From Isohypsibius dastychi (Eukaryota > Tardigrada > Eutardigrada > Parachela > Isohypsibiidae): DNA of 23,735 nt. Positions 9,499 to 23,735 of this stretch are shown here, in pieces. The position numbers and the translations under genes are program-made. How positions within the stretch are numbered: position 1 is the stretch's first letter; the number at the start of each line of letters is the position of its first letter. The notes under the pieces are model-generated. The model made no database searches. It saw nothing but the letters and a program-made list of their open reading frames with translations, and had not been told where the DNA came from. Location of the stretch: contig JAQIWT010000314.1 of assembly GCA_034696485.1 (NCBI GenBank), positions 1-23,735 of the forward strand, given 5' to 3'.

Positions 9499-10098
9499 TT
9501 AGTAACGGGTTGCCATTGTTGTTGCACACTCTCCATTGCTTGCAACCGCAACACCTGTAGAGAACAAACAGTAATTTAGAACCAAAAGGTTGTCGGTTCA
9601 AGAAAAGCAGTGGCGGTTCTATGTAGAAAAAACCAGGAATTTCGTGATCGGCAACCACGGCATACCTGCGCATGCAGCACCACATGCATTTCCATAAGTT
9701 ACTCCGTCAACCCCACACACCGGTCGGAAATCCAAGGTACAGGCACATCCTGCAGAAGTTGTGGAAGGAACAGATGAGCCGCACTCTCCTTGTGAAGCCA
9801 CAGGAACATCTGAAAATGTTTACCATACCGGTACCCGGTCTTCATTTTCAGAAGTCGTAACATACTTGCGCATCCTGCTTGACATGCGTTGCCGTAGGTC
9901 CTTCCATCAGTTCCACAAACAGGTGCAAAAATAGCGGGACAAACGCAGCCTGGGCTGATAGTTGGGCCGCTTGTTGAATAGTCCTGCGCCTTGACCCCTT
10001 GGAAGAAGCCGAATATACTATTGGATCTAGAGGTTCATGTCCGTTACCGACTTACCAAATACAGCTAGCGATAAGATGAGCAGCAGTTTTCCAGTCAT
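9499..10098 (-). CDS. Secreted double Kazal-type serine protease inhibitor B
   Basis: Exons 10098-10056, 9997-9866, 9809-9666 and 9554-9499 give 124 residues; all introns are phase 1. Signal peptide [18 protein letters not shown], cleaved near Ala18-Gln19. Two complete six-cysteine Kazal domains follow: Cys32-Cys68 ([19 protein letters not shown]) and Cys80-Cys116 ([19 protein letters not shown]). Both carry the family core VCGxDGxTYxNxCxxxC. The predicted reactive-site P1 residues, second after Cys2, are Ala36 and Leu84; small or hydrophobic P1 residues in this family suit elastase-, subtilisin- or chymotrypsin-like proteases rather than trypsin. Each domain is interrupted by an intron after its fifth cysteine. 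The gene has its own TATA box and AATAAA, and its paralogue lies 2.5 kb upstream. Likely secreted for digestive control, defence or egg/cuticle protection; which one cannot be told. Confidence 0.92.
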
Positions 10099-10183
10099 TT
10101 TGGTTACAATGATGAATAAGAACCTTTAGTATTTCACGAATATTGTCGAAGAATGCTCGCTTTAACAAGTCGAATTGATGCGG

Positions 10184-10191
10184 TTTTTATA
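10184..10191 (-). promoter_or_regulatory. TATA box of Kazal gene B
   Basis: TATAAAAA on the minus strand, about 86-93 bp upstream of the ATG. Upstream of it lies a GCACCAGATGACC box (plus 10205-10217) that is kept in the paralogue's promoter. Confidence 0.65.
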
Positions 10192-10704
10192 CCGATTTTA
10201 CTGCGCACCAGATGACCACCGGCACGAACCGTTATCTAGCCGGTTACACGAAAATGGTAATTGAAACCTTTTGTAAACAGGTAGTTCGAACGAAGCATGG
10301 TCTCGTTACGGACCTTTTGGTCGAAAAACAGCTGGATAACCTTCGTGGCTTTTTCACCAGTCACTGCTTGATGCGTAGTCGAGGCGTTTGGTTTGTTTTT
10401 AAATCTTCCTGTTCTCGAGTGTCTAAAAAAACTACCTGGGGCTCTGGCCGCACGAAAAAATAAGCCGCTGAACAAAACGGTTTAGCAGAAAATGGCTGAT
10501 TTACCTGAAAAATTGAGATATTTCCGTTTTTTACCCGAAAGCAATGTTTTACAGAAGGGGTACTTAGTGCCCGGATTATTTTTTAAACGCTGATTTTTTT
10601 TCGTGTCTTATTGATTTATTTGGGCAATTAGAATGGAACAGTTATCTGGTAAAACTTAATGTTGCAGGAAATGCATTCTCGATACTTGGTACACTCTTGC
10701 TCAG

Positions 10705-11165
10705 CGCTAGTAATTGGGTGCCACTGTTGGCACACTCTCCATTACTTGCGAACGCCACACCTGCAAAGTAAAAATAATTCAAAACCAAGACTTTGTTGGT
10801 GGCAGAAAATCCCGATTCTATGCAGGAAGAGAACAGGATTTTTGTGTTCGGAACCTAGAGCATGCATGCAGCAGCGCGTTCCCATATGTTAAAATGTCAA
10901 TATCCCAGACCGGTTGAAATTCCCCGGTACAAATGCAACTTGCAGAAGTGGTTCACGGTACAGATGAGCCTTGCGAAGCGTCAAAGACATCAGAAAATTG
11001 TTGGGAAATGTGGGGTGTTTCGAAGTCTTAACATTCTTGCGCATGTTGCTTGACAAGGGTCACTGTAGGTTCTTCCATCAGTTTTACAAAACGGTCGAGA
11101 AATGGCGGTTCCCATTTGTTCCACGGGACAAGAGCAGCCGGGTTGGCACTTTTAGAGAATGATTA
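10705..11165 (-). pseudogene. Decayed third Kazal inhibitor gene
   Basis: Remnants of exons 2 (about 11155-11037), 3 (10990-10855) and 4 (10760-10705) align in order with the two intact genes. Exon 2 still encodes five Kazal cysteines with an insertion before the third (CSCPVEQMGTAISRPFC, then KTDGRTYSDPCQATCA). The decay is clear: the exon 2 donor GT is now GA; the exon 3 acceptor AG is now TG; exon 3 has a 9-bp deletion removing a cysteine, an in-frame TGA, Cys to Trp at the third cysteine and loss of the fourth; exon 4 has a 2-bp deletion that removes the stop frame. No signal-peptide exon or TATA box like those of the intact copies is present upstream. Called a pseudogene by these combined lesions. 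Confidence 0.85.
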
Positions 11166-11906
11166 CTCCAAATTTTGATCTAGTTTATCGGGCAACACGG
11201 TGAATTTGAAACAGGAGCGATTAGTCGTAAGCTTTGTCCTCCATGTACTCTGTGGCGTTCTTTGTGGTTTTCACCACGAGAAACCTACTTTTTTTGTAAA
11301 ATTCATATTGTATTCAGATCTTAAACTTTCCCAGATTACTGGTAACTGATCTCTCTGAATGCTCTGCTCTGCACTTCGGTACAATGGTTTTGTTACTTGC
11401 GTCTGAGAAAGATGCGGATGTAAGTTTCCTGGTCGGATGCTTGTCCGAATTGTCACGATTTACTACTTTAAACTTGTTTTGATGCATACATGTATCTTCA
11501 GATTTCACAAAATCCCGAAATAAGACTTGAGAATTGAAGGCATTTGATTATTCGATATTCAGGAGTGAGGTATACCATAACACGATATCGTGATATTTAA
11601 TTACGTACGTAGAATTTCTCGATTAGATTTTCGATACCGGCTGGCTGTTTGATAATATTTCCGCTGACAAAAATTCAGTGTAAAATCTCAAAAATTTGTG
11701 ATTGCAATGACTTACTTCATTTCTGTTTTAAAGTCCTACACGCGTTTTCTGTACTTTTTTCTTGGTCTCAAAAGATATTCCGTTTTGTGTGCCCCAAAAT
11801 ACCGTTTTGTACATGTACAAGGTTACCCGGTTGTTTTGTGAACGCTGATTTCATTCGTATGTTTTATTGTTACAGTACATTGGTCAAAAAGGTCGTAGAA
11901 AATATA
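11166..11906. other. Intergenic spacer of the Kazal cluster
   Basis: No gene. The signal-peptide exon and promoter expected for the decayed middle copy are missing here. From 11682 the sequence belongs to the duplicated 3' flank of Kazal gene A. Confidence 0.5.
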
Positions 11907-11912
11907 TTTATT
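11907..11912 (-). terminator. Possible AATAAA polyadenylation signal of Kazal gene A
   Basis: TTTATT on the plus strand, about 131 bp beyond the stop codon of the minus-strand gene. Confidence 0.4.
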
Positions 11913-12042
11913 TGGAATCAGGGGCTCGCTTAGCACTTTTCACTTATTATGCATTAAATTTTCTTCGATAGTCGTGTAGCCACAAAAAGTCTACATCCTC
12001 GGTAGGTACAATACAAGGTTTCAATGCAACTCTTGCGTGACG

Positions 12043-12645
12043 CTAGTAACGGCTTGCCATTGTTGTTGCACATTCTCCATTGCTTGCAACCGCCACACCT
12101 ATAGAGAACAAATAATAAAGAATCGAAAGACCAAGAAAAGCAGCAGCAAATCTATGTACTATGGTAGAAAAAAAATTATGTAGGGATTCTGTGATCGGGA
12201 ACTACATCATACCTGCGCATGCAGCACCACATGCATTTCCATAAGTCACCCCGTCAACTCCGCACACCGGGCGAAAGTCCGCGGTGCATATACATACTGC
12301 AGAAGTTGTGGAAGGAACAGATGAGCCACACTCGCCTTGCGAAGCCACGGGAACATCTGAAAACAGTTGGTAAATGTTCAGCATACTTCTTGTTTCAGAA
12401 TTCCTAACACACTTGCGCATCCTGCTTGACAAGCGCTGCTATAGGTTCTTCCATCAGTTCCACAAACAGGTGCAAAAATAGCGGGACAAATGCAGGCAGG
12501 GTTGATAGTTGGGCCGCTGGTTGAATAGTCCTGCGCCTTGACCCCTACGAAGAAGCCTAATAGATTATTGGAGTTAGATATACACGTTTAATGCTGACTT
12601 ACCAAATACGGCTAGCGATAGGATGAGCACCAGTTTTCCAGCCAT
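12043..12645 (-). CDS. Secreted double Kazal-type serine protease inhibitor A
   Basis: Exons 12645-12603, 12544-12413, 12356-12213 and 12098-12043 have the same lengths (43, 132, 144, 56) and phases as gene B and also give 124 residues. Signal peptide [18 protein letters not shown]. Kazal domain 1 is Cys32-Cys68 ([18 protein letters not shown]) and domain 2 is Cys80-Cys116 ([18 protein letters not shown]). All twelve cysteines are present. The predicted P1 residues are Ala36 and Ala84. Position 84 is Leu in gene B, so the two copies probably differ in protease preference through domain 2. Domain 1 reads TYSSAC where gene B has TYGNAC, a change away from the usual Kazal consensus. It has its own TATA box; regulation is probably shared with gene B because the promoter was duplicated. 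Confidence 0.92.
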
Positions 12646-12755
12646 TTTGGTTGCAGTGATGAACCGAAGACCCTTAAAAATATTTGGTAAGGAGTTGCGT
12701 CGAAAATCACAGTACACAGTAACTACGGAGTGTGGTTCAAGTTTGAAGATTCTGG

Positions 12756-12763
12756 TTTTTATA
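12756..12763 (-). promoter_or_regulatory. TATA box of Kazal gene A
   Basis: TATAAAAA on the minus strand, about 111 bp upstream of the ATG. The GCACCAGATGACC box lies just upstream (plus 12779-12791), as in gene B. Confidence 0.65.
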
Positions 12764-12980
12764 CCTCTGTTACGGTCGCACCAGATGACCATAGGCACAA
12801 ACCATTACCTAGCCCTGACTAAATTACACGGAAACGGCCATTGTAAACTTTTGTTTTTTCGAACGTTCCATTGTCTCGCTACGGATTTTTCGGCCAAAAA
12901 ACATCTCGTTAATCTTCTTGGCTTTGTCGTTAATGATTTTTTCATATGTAATCGTGAGCGTCTGGTTTGTTTTGAAATGT

Positions 12981-15381
12981 TCGCGTTTTTCGGTGCTTAC
13001 CATCAAGTAGCTCGATTTCCGACCTGTTCTATAATTAATTAATCTGCTGCACCAGATTATTCTGTGAAAAAACTGAGTTTTGTGAGAACAAAAGGTGCTT
13101 ATTCTGATATTTTGAAAATATTTAGTTTACCGGGTCAGTCCGATTGACCTAACGAACGACGAGTCATAATCATGTCTTCTCCGTAATTTCATCTTGTTGT
13201 TTTTGTGCTACCAAGAGAAAGTGATTTTGTTCGGAAATTGTCTGTTTTCAGTAAACTTTCGCAGACTTTGGATTTTGGAATTTTTGAATTTTTGTTAGAT
13301 TTTATCCGAAGTGTAATGAAATGTAATACGGTTTGAATTTATGTTTTGGTGTGCCATCTTCATATTGCACAAAGTTGAGTAGAGTCTGGACTTCAACGCA
13401 TTTGAATGTTCAAGAAATGACGTCATAACATCATATCAGGATTTTGTATTTATGTGCTACTCAATCGGAGTTCGGACTTCCGTACCAGTAGCTTTTGCAT
13501 GATAACTTTCCTCGCTGACGATGATGTAGTGAACTTGCTAATGATTGACGCTTCGCTCCACCCAGAAATATCTGTTAGTACTGTACGAACTGAAGGCAAA
13601 GAACTAAAGATAGTCCAAAGCAATTTCCGTACCAGCCGGCTATAGAAATTGCTTTGATAAATTTATATCGTCGCTGCAGTCACGTCATTTAGCCGTGCTT
13701 GTTTGTTGACATGCCCCAAAGAGGAAACGGAACGCATGTCCTTGACAATGAAGTCGGCAAATAGAAGGAAGATGAATTTCGAAAACATGACTAGCAATGC
13801 GTCAGCGTCTGCTTAACGATGCGGAATCTGGGATCGCCCAGTGAAAAACTGCTTTCAATCGAGTTGTTTTGGTGACCTTTTGAAATATCGACCCGCTAAA
13901 AAAGTATCCGGTTTTTGAATGATAACATATGTTGCAGGGCATTGCAGAAACCTGATTCCCTATGACGATCATGTGATATACGAGGTGAAAAATAATCGGT
14001 TGTTCCAGTGATCATAATCCATAAAACGCTAGAACGCCGAGAAGTCGAGCAAGTGACGTTATGATCTGTCCAACTGCGTCAAGGGATGAGACTGAGATCA
14101 CCCCGTATTTACTACCTACCAATTTTCACGTAACTTTGATGTGCGTAATGTTGGCTTCAGATGTCGAACACAGAGAAACTTGTATTTCGAGCTAAAGTAG
14201 AACTCTTGTTTCGTGATACGAAAGGCTTTACCTGCGTCAAACGGGACTTATAACGTCGGAAACAGCTGTTGCGTGTTCGCTAAACTAGATTTACCCGCGA
14301 ATCCCCGTAGATTCAAGATTCTGCGTTGTTTAATCGGCTTTTATGCGTTAGATAGGAAAATGGTGCAAACGGAACGCTATCTTACAAGTTAGCCGGTGTT
14401 TTGATTTCGGCGTAAATCTGGTACCTTGACCCGACTTCAACCATTTCTAACCGCACCAAATTATTGTACCGTATTATAAATGATTTAATTTTTGTACGAG
14501 CGAATAATTAATATGCAAGATTAACAGTACCGAAAAATCCCAAACACTGTATAGAGAGACCTCGAAAAGACTGACAGTTTGATGTCATTAATATCGGAAT
14601 CCGTGCTGAGTTGCATTTGATCGGCTAATTCGATCACGATGCATAAAGCCACAGCAAATATTGAATGCACTTTTCATTCGCAAACTGCAATCTGCGTACA
14701 TCGTTTTTATCTCTAGCGGAAAGGTCATTGATTTTCTGATTAAAACCCCGCCCGCACTGCCGTAGTATGTCAAGTGACAGCGTGATTCCGCAAGACTCTT
14801 CAGATTATCCAATGTGCTTCAAAACGGAAATGCAACACAAGCTGCTTTGCTTTCAATAACACAAAAAAACGGCCTTGCTCCCTCACTGCTGCCCATTGAG
14901 GGAGAACAATAACGCCGACTAAATCATCTCTCCATCTTCATAATTGCATGTGGGGATAAACGGCGCGCCATCTGTGACGATTTCCGGTGGCAGTTGAGGG
15001 AAGAAGGAAGTGTACGTCGGTCGGACGTCATCAGGACGAGTTAGTCTACGGGGAGCCGTATATCAACTGCCTTTCCACATTTCACTGTCGACAGACCGTC
15101 AACAAGAGCGGAGCCTGAGCTCATCTCGTTCCGACGTAATACTCCAATATCAACTGTGATATGGTAAGGAAGGAAACGAGTCACCAGCTCCTGCAACATT
15201 ACATTTTGCCGAGCCTCACCATTCAGGCACTCAGTTGCTTTCTTCCCGCATTTCCTGGAGCGACGGTGTATGATAAACTATTCCCAAAGCGGCAGCTTGT
15301 GTGGTGCAGGTTAACTGAAGCACGGAATTAAACTGCAATGAAGGAGAATTGTTGTCTGTTGTGGAAAATAAGGACCAGCTT
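12981..15381. other. Long intergenic region upstream of the kinase gene
   Basis: No protein domain, tRNA or rRNA signature could be recognised in these 2.4 kb. It holds a perfect 11-bp-arm hairpin (13617-13655). The more GC-rich part around 14940-15170, ending in a donor-like ATGGTAAGGA at about 15160, could be the kinase promoter and a non-coding first exon. That is inference. Confidence 0.4.
13617..13655. repeat. Hairpin with 11-bp perfect arms
   Basis: AAAGCAATTTC (13617-13627) and GAAATTGCTTT (13645-13655) are exact reverse complements around a 17-base loop that itself contains the palindrome AGCCGGCT. It is too short for a typical animal miRNA precursor. Confidence 0.75.
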
Positions 15382-15467
15382 ATGACGGATTTATTGAGAT
15401 CAACAAATGCTCCACTACAGCCGTATGCCTGCATGGGATATTTTATTGTGATTAGTTGCGGCGAAAC

Positions 15468-15474
<7 letters not shown>
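15382..15474 (+). promoter_or_regulatory. Upstream ORF overlapping the kinase start codon
   Basis: A 30-codon frame starts at the ATG at 15382 and ends with TGA at 15472-15474, overlapping the kinase ATG (15468) in ATGGTGA. A second in-frame ATG lies at 15433. If the leader is transcribed unspliced, ribosomes ending here could reinitiate at the kinase ATG or at its second Met (15477). Whether this sequence is in the mRNA is not shown. Confidence 0.35.
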
Positions 15475-21262
<5,788 letters not shown>

Positions 21263-21686
21263 TTCCACCGTCGTGTTTAGAGCAATATGAGTTAATGAAT
21301 TCTGACCGAAAGGTCATCAAGTGACTGCCTTCTTTGAATCGCTTGTCTAGATTCTTTGTATAGCTTAGTTATTTTCCTGCTTTTGTTCTAGTCATTTTCC
21401 GATCTGCATTTTCCAGAGTAGATTTTTAATTGATCTGTGATGCTGCAATCAGTTTTTGAATGAAGACCTCGGTTTAACCAAACAAGTGACAGGCGACGTG
21501 CTATACGAACTAGAGCTAGAAGATCTGGAGGACGATCTTTTGGTTTGCTACTGACAAGTCAAATCACACCGGCTGTAAACTAATGCAACGCATAATTCAC
21601 CAACAAATTCATTCTTCGAAACGGAATGATACGAGATTCTCAGAAATGCAATATCCATTTACACAGTTATGCAAAATGACGACGAG
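21263..21686. other. Convergent 3' region with an acidic mini-ORF
   Basis: Space between the kinase stop and the stop of the minus-strand RNase III-like gene. It holds a 33-codon plus-strand frame (21453-21554) after an acceptor-like AATCAG, with an acidic, leucine-rich end (YELELEDLEDDLLVCY). It could be an alternative last exon of the kinase or chance. No canonical AATAAA for the kinase was found. Confidence 0.35.
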
Positions 21687-22899
21687 TCAATGGTTGGCGA
21701 GTTTTCTTCCAAGCTCCTCGGCTTCACGATGGTCGGCTTCGTCGACCTTTAAGTAAATATATGAAAGAGTCTCCTCCGGTCTCACTCCTTCATCTTCCAA
21801 CACTTGCCGCCATAAAGCCACTGCAATGAATTTTCCAATATCTCATCAGCAAAGATCGTGGAGAAAACGACTTGCGACTTACCCATTTCCGGTCGCAAGT
21901 ACTGCCAATAATACATATCACGCACTACATACATATTCGAATGATCGACGAACAGGGCACCGGCAACCGCAAATAGGACATCACACAGAATTTTTTCCGG
22001 GTGAATTTCAGGAGTCATTATTTTCTTGACCGACCGACGCGCGATCTCCAAAGGCCAATCAAATCCAGCACGCATCGCCTAAGTTAAAAAAATTCCGAAA
22101 TGTAAACCTTGCAGAGGACCCGGAAAAAACGTACCGAATCCGGACTGTCTAACAATTCTTCCTCGGAATCGCTATTTCCAACGCGATGTACGAAGTTCTC
22201 AACTATCATTGCCTGGTCCAAATTAGTGAAACGAATATGCTTGTCCAAACCTTGTGCAATGGCGACTTTGGCAAAAAAGCTGTGGTTCCTCATAAAGCGA
22301 TGCGTAACTTGACGGATCTTCCCAGGACTACAATGACGACTGCAAAATGAAGAAGCGATACTTAGCACGAAACTAGATGTGTTCCGGAAACAGCAGTCAC
22401 TTAATGGACCTTACCAAAGTGCGAAGCGAAGTTCGTCCTCCATGATGGCGGAAATGGCCGTTTCACCTTTTTTCTTCAGATCATGGTGGGAATCCGGATC
22501 AGAATCTCCTCCATATGGATACAGCAATGCCTCTTCAAGATATGCACCGTGGTGAACTCTAAACACAAGGATGGGAAAATTGTCAACGGTGATTGGTGAC
22601 TGCAAAAATTATGTTTTCAAATTACGAAGTCGCTTACGGGAATCCAAACGACGACGCGATTTTCCTAATTTCAACTGAAGCTCTTATCTTGTGTTTATCT
22701 TCAGCCAACAATCGTCGGAAACGATCCCACTTCGCTGGATCTGCAATACGAACACTTAAAAAAACTATCAACAGTCAGTTACAGAAAGTCAAGCGCAACA
22801 CCTGTAATACCCATCTGCCTCGCCATGTCCTCTGCCACATCGTCAATAACTATTTGGGGAACTGGCTTGTATGTTCCTTCAGATCCGTAATACACCGTA
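21687..22899 (-). CDS. RNase III-fold protein with degenerate active site, 5' end unresolved
   Basis: Six exons joined in phase: 22899-22802, 22740-22638, 22558-22415, 22339-22135, 22078-21883 and 21820-21687 (introns 56-79 bp), about 293 residues. The helical order matches an RNase III domain: AYLEEALLYP, a signature-like segment, SPGKIRQVTHRFMRNHSFFAKVAIAQGLDKHIRF (split across positions 22335-22240), then EKILCDVLFAVAGALFVD. The catalytic ExxxxGD of active enzymes is KKKGE here (22462-22476): Glu is Lys and Asp is Glu. In the second motif DxxE the Asp stays (21980-21982) but Glu is Phe (21971-21973). It is therefore probably not a nuclease; a structural or RNA-binding role, as in mitoribosomal mL44, is possible. 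A first exon at 23129-23008 joins in phase (GGAAATTG/GTATCG donor) and would add an Arg-rich, almost acid-free N-terminus that could be a mitochondrial presequence, giving 333 residues. That exon is tentative. Confidence 0.75.
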
Positions 22900-23129
22900 C
22901 TGTAATTCTACGCACAAACTGCATCGTTACTACAGGAGATCAAGCAGAAACAAATCCTTGCCTTTTGAACGACGCATGACTGTTTCAGTTTACTGACCGC
23001 ACGATACCAATTTCCAACCACGCGAGGGATCCACAACATGTTCAGAACACGGAGACAAATCTGAAGCGATAAAAGTTGGCAGAACCTTCGTCTGAGAAAA
23101 GATGAATATTCGAAAACATGCATTTTCAT

Positions 23130-23735
23130 TGTTTGACGTCACTGCGTTACTCATAGGGGTCGCACATGAGAAAGCACGAACTACAAGCTGAGGGGGTACG
23201 GTCAGGTTAACGCACAACCTTTTCCGGAGGGTTTTCTCTCATTTGCAAGCGCACCCCCGAAGGGGTTGACCGTCCAGGGGGTTTAGCACGACAAACAAGT
23301 TGATATTTCCAACAAGCGATTGATGATTTATCGCTCTCGTAAAAAATTATTTCTCAGTTTCCAGAACCCGCAATGTGAGAAAAAAATATTGTAACAACTT
23401 GCCGAGGAGGTCACATAAGCGATCGTACAATCGTGGATGCGAGTGGCGCGTTCAAGCTTTTCTACATGGAGAGGAACTGCAACTGCAAATTTTCACAGGG
23501 AGCATGAAAACTTTTTGTTTCATGAATATAAGTCACCCACAAAAACAAAAGGAAGATGATTTCTGAGTATGGTCAATGGTTATAATGTTTATAAAGTAGT
23601 AAAATGTTACATTATGCCTTATTAAAAAGACTGGACACAGTTGTGGCAGGCGAACTGTTCTACGTCTCCTCCAATATTTATAGCACCCCCCTCATATAAA
23701 ACATCATGTTGAGTCTATGAGGGGGGGGGGGTGCT
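23130..23735. other. Right-edge region, probably repeat-derived
   Basis: No recognisable gene. It contains several G5/C5 runs (about 23190-23285) and ends in a poly-C/poly-G foldback. Promoter elements for the minus-strand RNase III-like gene would be expected in the first part but none stands out. Confidence 0.4.
23682..23735. repeat. Inverted repeat with C6/G11 runs at window edge
   Basis: AGCACCCCCCTCATA (23682-23696) pairs with TATGAG, further G residues and TGCT (23716-23735) around a 19-base loop. The arms differ only in run length (6 C versus 11 G). This looks like the terminus or core of a foldback element that may continue past the window. Confidence 0.7.

Larger units (their letters stand above)
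9152..10405 (-). repeat. Kazal duplication unit, copy B
   Basis: A segment of about 1.25 kb covering the whole Kazal gene B plus both flanks. It aligns along its length with 11682-12980 (offset about 2530-2575). The shared parts include the 3' flank (AAAATCTCAAAAAT at its start), four exons, introns, the TATA box and the upstream GCACCAGATGACC box. Confidence 0.85.
11682..12980 (-). repeat. Kazal duplication unit, copy A
   Basis: Homologous to 9152-10405 over its whole length, including promoter, exons, introns and 3' flank. A marker sequence AACGCTGATTT occurs at about 9300, 10587 and 11841, roughly every 1.27 kb, indicating that the array was originally three tandem units. Confidence 0.85.

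Noticed and set aside
10236-10475. Open frames on both strands upstream of Kazal gene B
   Set aside because: They sit in the duplicated promoter flank; the matching region upstream of gene A does not keep the same frame.
13454-13645. Plus-strand frame of 63 codons
   Set aside because: No start context, domain, signal peptide or splice partners; length is within chance for this AT-rich region.
12981-15381. tRNA or rRNA genes in the long gene-free stretch
   Set aside because: No B-box-like GGTTCGANTCC or rRNA-like conserved block was seen on either strand by eye.

Overview
The window reads as nuclear DNA from a compact invertebrate animal genome. Coding sequence is broken by many short GT-AG introns (mostly 55-110 bp, larger in the kinase gene), genes lie on both strands close together, and the protein families (LHPP, BTB-BACK-kelch, SIK kinase with LKB1-type T-loop and UBA, secreted Kazal inhibitors) are animal ones. 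Secreted Cys-rich peptides and the small introns would fit an ecdysozoan such as an arthropod or tardigrade, but the sequence alone does not fix the phylum.

Layout. 1-800: repeat-rich DNA with a 12-copy 19-bp tandem array and G/C-run palindromes. 801-1239 (-): protein-like open frames split between two frames, not recognised. 1394-2163 (-): a three-exon gene for a small secreted protein that looks like a neuropeptide-type precursor, with a TATA box. 3313-4181 (+): LHPP, two exons. 4845-5817 (+): a 98-residue secreted ten-cysteine protein. 6629-9072 (+): a ten-exon BTB-BACK-kelch protein. 9152-12980 (-): two intact, near-identical double-Kazal inhibitor genes with duplicated promoters and flanks, separated by a decayed third copy. 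15468-21262 (+): a nine-exon salt-inducible kinase of 806 residues. 21687-22899 and probably further upstream (-): an RNase III-fold protein that has lost most of its catalytic acidic residues. 23130-23735: repeat-like DNA with a poly-C/poly-G foldback at the edge.

The genes do not form an operon or pathway. They are independent loci: metabolic or signalling enzymes (LHPP, SIK), a cullin-3 adaptor candidate (kelch) and several small secreted Cys-rich or peptide products. The recent local dynamics are in the Kazal cluster, where duplication produced copies with different P1 residues and one pseudogene.

The observations most worth following are the unassigned peptide precursor with a Lys-Arg / Gly-Arg bounded octapeptide, the catalytically degenerate RNase III-like gene, and the Kazal birth-and-death cluster.
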